Origin: Bostrychus sinensis
Lineage: Eukaryota; Chordata; Actinopteri; Gobiiformes; Eleotridae
DNA: 64,000 nucleotides
Assembly (NCBI GenBank): GCA_020698575.1
Contig: CM036240.1
Coordinates: 17,168,211-17,232,210 of the forward strand
Direction: 5' to 3'
The notes beneath the pieces are model-generated. The model had not been told where the DNA came from. It worked only from the letters and a program-made list of their open reading frames with translations, and ran no database searches. The translations under genes and the position numbers were made by a program. This document shows, one piece after another, positions 59,901 through 64,000 of the stretch (positions are counted from its first letter, which is position 1; each line of letters begins with the position of its first letter).

Positions 59901-62030
59901 TTTCATCTTTCTTCACTGTTTTTCCTGACGGCGTCACTACAGCAGCTCCTCTTAGCATGCAGTTAATTGCACTTTGATTTGGCATAGGTTTTACACCAGA
60001 TGCCCTTATGCAATATTTTCTATTTGTTTGGGTGTGAGACCAGCACAAAAGTACGGAAAAATTCAGAATCTAGTAGTAAAATGCAAGTCATACACGATTT
60101 AGCACAAAAAATGTAAGCATATTGAATCTATGCTACTGTATATTTAATAACATATAATCACTGCAAACTATAGCACTAAGCACAGTGCCTTTCTGTGGAT
60201 AAAAGCTTGTCTTTACCTGCAGTGGAAACAGGTTTACACAATACAACACAATAGAGATGGGACTATGTGTAAGTGTAGGAATAGTTAATTAGCTAACATG
60301 GTGACACAGACTTTGTACTGTGACAGTTTTGGGAGTTTCAGACACTTCTTTGCAGCATATGGAGCTGCATATTTATCAAGTTTTGTTGTTCAAATAAGAT
60401 GAGTATAGGAGCAAAAGAATAGGAGCTTGGTGTAGGAATAATGATGTTCCCCAGTCCTTAGGAAAACCTGAAGTTGCCTTTTAAAGCTATGGTTAATTTA
60501 TTTTTAATACTTTGCCAAATGTGCACTTTAAAGACTTGCAGATTTTTCAGCCAGCTAAACTAAAGTTATTGTAAAAGGTGGAAAGTACATTTTCTAAAAC
60601 ATACTTTAACTTTTATTTGTTTGTTTTTGACAAATTTTTACTTTTTATTTTATTGAATTTCTATTTAATGAGTAAAAAAACGAATAATAGAAGTTGTCAA
60701 AGCAGTGGAAGTACTAATAATAGAGGTAGCAGTAGTAGTCATAATATTAGTAGCAGTAGTATTACGAGTTGTACCTGTACTAGTGATAGCAGCAGTATTA
60801 CTAGGACTAGCAGTATTGATAGTAGTTACCATAGTACCAGTATTGGTAGCAGCAGATTAGGAGTACTTTTCCTTCTACAACACTTAATAATTTTTTGAAG
60901 TACCAGTACTTTTTTACTGTTATTTAAAGGTACTGTAAGCAGCATGCACTCGTACTGGTTTGAAAACAGCACTGCAGTCCAAAATCAAAACAAAAAATGT
61001 AAACAAAAACAACTTGGCCATTATGTAAAGCATATGTTTAATATTTGAATGTGAGTCTGTGAATGTGAATGGTTGTCTGTCTGTCTAAGTCTCTGTGTCA
61101 GCCCTGCCACAAGCTGGCCCCTGTCCAGAGTGAACGCCGCCTAAGGCCCAAAGTTACTGGGATAGTCACCCACGACCCCTAACGGCAATAAGCAGAAGAA
61201 AATGAATATTTTTAATTGTGAGTAACTCAATTCATTGTTATCAAGAAAACTAATATTCGATTTAAACATGTTTACATCATATCTCAGCACACATGTGGGT
61301 AATATTTATGAAATATAAAAAATACATACTGCTCATTGCACCTCTTAAAACATATTTGCAGTACTTCTTCCACCTCTGCTTATTGCTACTTTTCAAATAA
61401 CAATTAGTAGAGCTGTCAATAGCAACAATCTGTTTGTGGCTCTATACTGAATCAACATATATTACACAGTGCACCTTGTTATTTTCCCAAATTGTATCTG
61501 AATGCTTGTGTATATCTGAGTGTGTGCGCGCGTGTGTGCTTGTGCTGTCCTCACATTTTGCAGCCGATAATCTGGTCTAATGCATTTTAAATGTTCTCAG
61601 AGTCTGGAGCCAGGACAAGTATTAATTGCCTCTTGCATTTCTCCCATTTCCATCGGAGAGGACTAACTGAATGACCCAGACAGTGATCGATGCTTTGTTT
61701 GCTATAATCAGCATTAATCTGCTCAAATAATTATATGAAGTGTGAAGCCTTTTTTTTCTCTCTCTCAGGTGGAGCTGGCCCGGTGCGTACCTTGATCACA
61801 GGTGGTCCCGCCATATGCCGACTGGGAGCAATCGCAGATGTAGCCACTACTCTTCTCGATGCATCTGCCTCTGTTGTGACACAAGCTGCTGGAACCACTG
61901 CAGTAACCGGGACATCCAGAGCTAACCCCGGGCGTCATTCTGGCCCTTTCCTCCAGGTCAAAGTTCACGCCATTGACAGTAAGAGTCCGGATGCATCCCA
62001 GAAACCCTCTCTGCTGGGAAGCTGTTCCCC
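50939..62030 (-). CDS. Contactin-associated protein, CNTNAP3/4/5-like (3' exons)
   Basis: Single-pass neurexin-superfamily adhesion protein of neurons. Seven minus-strand exons in transcript order: 61791-62030, 59394-59621, 55538-55671, 54211-54298, 53928-54128, 52194-52265, 50939-51129. Splice sites are GT-AG and phases join throughout, giving 383 residues to the TGA. The first exon encodes the end of laminin-G 3 (GFLGCIRTLTVNG, then FDLEERARMTPG) and a six-cysteine EGF-like module. The next four form laminin-G 4, closing with GFVGCLSSVQFNHVAPLKAAL and SNCG. A short linker exon leads to a transmembrane helix (VVTAVVFIAVCALAVV) and a roughly 45-residue tail ending KEYYI, a class II PDZ ligand. 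The short tail excludes CNTNAP1, and KEYYI is closer to the KEYFF-type ends I recall for CNTNAP4/5 than to CNTNAP2 KEWLI. The subtype is not certain. The signal peptide, discoidin domain, LamG1-2 and fibrinogen-like region lie beyond the window. Confidence 0.95.
51490..51690. repeat. Family C SINE-like copy, CNTNAP last intron
   Basis: 'gcatactaactccaaccacaaggggtcactaaag', 'agtttgagtggattctttaccattg' and TTGATTCCAGGTTTGC are the reverse complement of the 19365-19515 copy in the same order. The intron is about 1.1 kb. Confidence 0.65.
53030..53275. repeat. Family B repeat with family A-like end, CNTNAP intron
   Basis: GAAGTTGTCACAGCAAATTTTC, 'gtttggcataatg', 'ctcttcctgatttatccaggtttggggctg' match family B. 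The final 'gtctcctattgcaggtgggagcactaaccactag' is the head wording of family A in reverse. Confidence 0.55.
53318..53365. repeat. Solo end of the CATAACATTATG transposon family
   Basis: ACACCTATCAGGCAAAACATTATGACC-type end ('ctatcaggcaaaac', 'attatgaccactgacagatgaag') matches the terminus at 31324-31353 in reverse orientation. The remainder of the element is absent. Confidence 0.6.
55383..55445. repeat. TTAA-flanked MITE fragment
   Basis: TTAAAGGTACTGTAAGCAGC ... ACTGGTTTGAAAACAGTACT ... is 80-90% identical to 60925-60980. Both begin with TTAA, hinting at a piggyBac-like MITE terminus. Only one end is visible. Confidence 0.55.
55936..56665. mobile_element. TAGGGCTG-ended element carrying a nested MITE
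   Basis: Left terminus TAGGGCTGAACGATATTG, right terminus AAATGTGCAGCCCTA. Subterminal 'aaaatatcgaattgcgattttt' and 'aattgtgattttgatt' mark the family. Another decayed member ends at about 59131 (GCGTTCAGCCCTA). No convincing target duplication remains. It is interrupted by the 426-bp element at 56146-56571, so it is the older of the two. It lies in a CNTNAP intron. Confidence 0.7.
56146..56571. mobile_element. Nested hAT-like MITE with perfect TTTTAAAA TSD
   Basis: Left end TAGTGGTTCTCAACT mirrors right end AGTTGAGAACCACTG with one mismatch at the tip. Both flanks are TTTTAAAA (56138-56145 and 56572-56579), a perfect 8-bp duplication. 'ggacccaaaagtgggtcgca' and 'gctgggtcccaaagcc' lie subterminally. 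It sits within the TAGGGCTG element. Confidence 0.9.
56666..58564. other. CNTNAP intron, nothing recognised
   Basis: Large intron sequence. A T tract lies at 57316-57331. The overlapping frames near 56940-57224 have no domain similarity and no splice support. Confidence 0.4.
58565..59245 (-). repeat. Family A repeat split by a TAGGGCTG element remnant
   Basis: The family A tail (GGTGGAGCCTATCCCAGCAAC, 'agacggggtacaccctgga') runs to 'caatttacagtagagtaaccaattctc' (about 58728). The family A sequence resumes at about 59132 with 'gcaatgtctttgtagaac', 'gggagactccacac' and 'gatcaaacccacaacctccttgctgagaggcaggagcactaacc'. The intervening 58730-59131 ends GCGTTCAGCCCTA and contains 'atatcgttatcgcaattttt', so a TAGGGCTG element inserted into a family A copy. 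Confidence 0.65.
59750..60065. repeat. Fold-back family fragment plus family B copy
   Basis: 59755-59860 ('gggcatctcaataaattaaaacac', 'tatagattcagttcacacagaatgaaa', 'ttattttaattgtgac') belongs to the family at 49660-50120. 59920-60060 is family B (GACGGCGTCACTACAGCAGC, 'gatttggcataggttttacaccagatgcccttatgc'). Confidence 0.6.
60573..61378. mobile_element. GTA-rich hAT-like MITE with insertions
   Basis: The left end is a degraded AAAAGGTGGAAAGTAC; the right end GTACTTCTTCCACCTCTG stops at 61378. Flanks GTTATTGT (60565-60572) and CTTATTGC (61379-61386) match 6 of 8. The (GTA)-like tract at 60710-60860 reads as an S/T-rich chance frame. Inside lie a TTAA-MITE fragment (60925-60985) and a family A SINE-like copy (61065-61200). 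Confidence 0.65.
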
Positions 62031-64000
62031 CTGAGAAGAAGGAGACCATTACTCACACCTAACGCTGCTGAAACACATCTACAAAAACACTCTCAGCTTT
62101 TACGCCTGATTAGGATTTATGACAAGCATTTATTTAATTCAACTGTGCATCTTGGGAATCTTGGGTAGAACTTGTGAGACCTCATTAAAAATAAATATAC
62201 AATTTGGACTAATGGCAAGCTGAAGAGAGATACCAGTGTCACCAGCGATCAGCGTGAGTGTAGCTTATGGGAAGATAAAACGTGAGTAAATATCTTGTGT
62301 GGTAAACTGCGTGCAAAGCAAAAGCTAAAATGAACGCCACATCTAACACTGAGACGGTAATTAACTATATGCAGCTGTAGTATCCATCACCGAAACAGGG
62401 ACCGGAGACAAAGAAGCTGCATGTGAGTGTTTTTCTGCCAAGTACTGCACTTTACACAAGAACCGAGAGGTGAACTCATAAATAAGCTATAACTGTTTTG
62501 AGTACCAACAAATACACAAAAGGCACTCTACTGCTGTGGGGGAAGCCAAAAAACATTTTTGTCCAATTTATAAATATACTGACTAACAATCTTTGATAAC
62601 AATGAAGTTTATATTTTATAACTTGTCTATAAATTGTCTATTCGACACTATGACTCATTTCTTTATTATATTATTGAAAGCTCTTTTCTGCCAGCAGTTC
62701 AGAGAGCTGGCTTCATTATTCAATAAGTACAGATAAAGAAGCCGCTTTGAAACCCACTTCATTCTCTGACATCAAAAATCTACTTTTTATTCAATATTAT
62801 AAGAGGTCATAGTAAACTATGTGGACTATAATGTCTGTTGTCAATAATAAAATCATTTTTAAATGTAAGTTTCTTTCCTCTTTGTCAATTCAGAAAACCA
62901 TCTGGATGCAGGACAGTTTTAAAAGTCTGTACCATTGCAAAAATACTAACTCCAGCCACAAGAGGTCAGTAAAAATACCACCTAGGCTTTATGTCATATT
63001 GTGAGTACCCTGTCGCTCATGTATGTTAATTTTTCTAAATGTGGTCAGAGAAAATATCTGTGGTTATTAGTACAACAACATGTTATACTTACTTTATTGT
63101 AAATGCTAGATCGCCTGCATTTTTGGCTTCAAAAATCAAATTCAAGATAAAAAATGCCTTTAAAATAACAATAAATGTTAAAAGAATAAATAAAACTATA
63201 AATTTCTATTACAAAATGAAAAGAAAAATCTTAAACTTAAATTTACCACAAAAAAAATCTATCAAAAATAGTCATCATTATTTGAATAACTCCTCTTTGA
63301 AACAAGCTAATAAACCTAAGAAAATATGTAACAAAATATAAAAGGGCTATTTAAATAATAGTTTAGCAGTGTCACCTCTTTTTATTCAATAATTTTTAAT
63401 TAGTCAAGTGTCAATGAGACAAACCTGTTTTTCACAAGTTTCATGAAAAGAACCCTGTGCCATTGGTTGTGAAACGCCGCTTTAGTGGATTTTTTAACCT
63501 TGTCAGATATAAGGGCTTTGTGTCTAATGCATAGGGCATTTACCCCTGAACTAGAAGATGCCTAGTTTGAGTCCAGGTCTTGGCATTATATCTTCACCAT
63601 TGTGAGACAAAACCAGTGTCTTGTATTGTGTTTTGTTATATCAATACAGTGCTTATATCATGTGTTATGGCTTCACCGTGGTTCTTCATAGCTACTCCTA
63701 ATACTCCCAAAATAAATCTTTGAGGCACCCATAGTTTTCTCATGATACGTACAATCTCATTTGTATTGACAGTGACAATAATTTGGTCATTGGCACATTT
63801 AAAATACGTTACACACAGTCTAAAACTGCATTAGCTGAATTAAATTGGTTTAATACAAGGCGAGGGCTCAGCCTGACATATTCACACATGGATATTACAT
63901 TTGCTTTCAGAGAAAATGGATCATCTCGATAGACAGACACCATTGCACCTCCAATACACGGGAAAACTATTAAGTCTTCACCAAATGTTAGGTTGTAGAC
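62031..64000. other. CNTNAP intron with family C fragments
   Basis: No further CNTNAP exon is visible on the minus strand. Family C pieces lie at about 62885-62985 ('atactaactccagccacaagaggtcagtaaaaata') and 63520-63640 (GCATTTACCCCTGAACTAGA, B-box-like GTTTGAGTCCAGG, 'tcttcaccattgtgag'). The 100-codon frame at 63039-63341 is lysine/asparagine-rich low-complexity AT DNA. Confidence 0.5.

Noticed and set aside
60578..60898. 106-codon Ser/Thr-rich frame
   Set aside because: Again a translated GTA/AGT tract within a MITE, not a mucin-like protein.
63039..63341. 100-codon Lys/Asn-rich frame
   Set aside because: AT-rich low-complexity DNA in a CNTNAP intron; no start context, no similarity.
1..64000. 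CRISPR arrays, bacterial operons, phage or defence islands
   Set aside because: None seen; repeats are dispersed transposon families, and gene structure is that of an intron-rich vertebrate genome.

Overview
The window is vertebrate nuclear DNA, almost certainly from a ray-finned (teleost) fish. Exons are short and intron-split with GT/AG borders. The gene content includes an aryl hydrocarbon receptor with the AHR2-type N-terminus. The non-coding DNA is packed with repeat families typical of teleosts: a Rex3-like RTE retrotransposon, hAT-like and piggyBac-like MITEs, and tRNA-headed SINE-like repeats. There is no bacterial or viral gene content and no CRISPR array.

Three protein-coding genes are supported. 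(1) ahr2-like, minus strand, 5' end only: a 59-bp coding exon 1 at 13155-13213 and the bHLH exon 2 at 6640-6830. The PAS and transactivation exons were not found and probably lie past the left edge. (2) ndufa10, plus strand, complete: ten coding exons from 25586 to 30280 that join in phase to 355 codons plus stop. (3) A contactin-associated protein (CNTNAP3/4/5-like), minus strand, 3' part only: seven exons between 50939 and 62030 encoding the last 383 residues (EGF-like module, fourth laminin-G domain, transmembrane helix, short cytoplasmic tail). Its 5' part lies past the right edge. ahr2 and ndufa10 are divergently transcribed about 12.4 kb apart; ndufa10 and the CNTNAP gene converge, separated by about 20.7 kb of repeats. 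I see no functional link among the three: xenobiotic sensing, mitochondrial complex I, neuronal adhesion.

Layout: 1-6.6 kb, non-coding with an unusual GGTTTAG minisatellite and an inverted SINE pair; 6.6-13.2 kb, ahr2 exons 1-2 and intron 1; 13.2-25.6 kb, intergenic with several MITEs; 25.6-30.3 kb, ndufa10; 30.3-50.9 kb, intergenic, holding a hAT-like element with a perfect 8-bp target-site duplication and a full-length but dead Rex3-like element (40185-43516) with a perfect 13-bp duplication; 50.9-62.0 kb, CNTNAP exons with large repeat-filled introns; 62.0-64.0 kb, CNTNAP intron.

The most interesting observation is at the exact 5' boundary of the Rex3-like element. The first ~150 nt can be folded by hand into a nested double pseudoknot with the strand order of an HDV-like self-cleaving ribozyme (P1 7 bp, P2 8 bp, P3 3 bp, long P4, J4/2 reading C-U-A-A). 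P1 starts on the first base after the target-site duplication. This is a hand fold, not a computed or tested structure.
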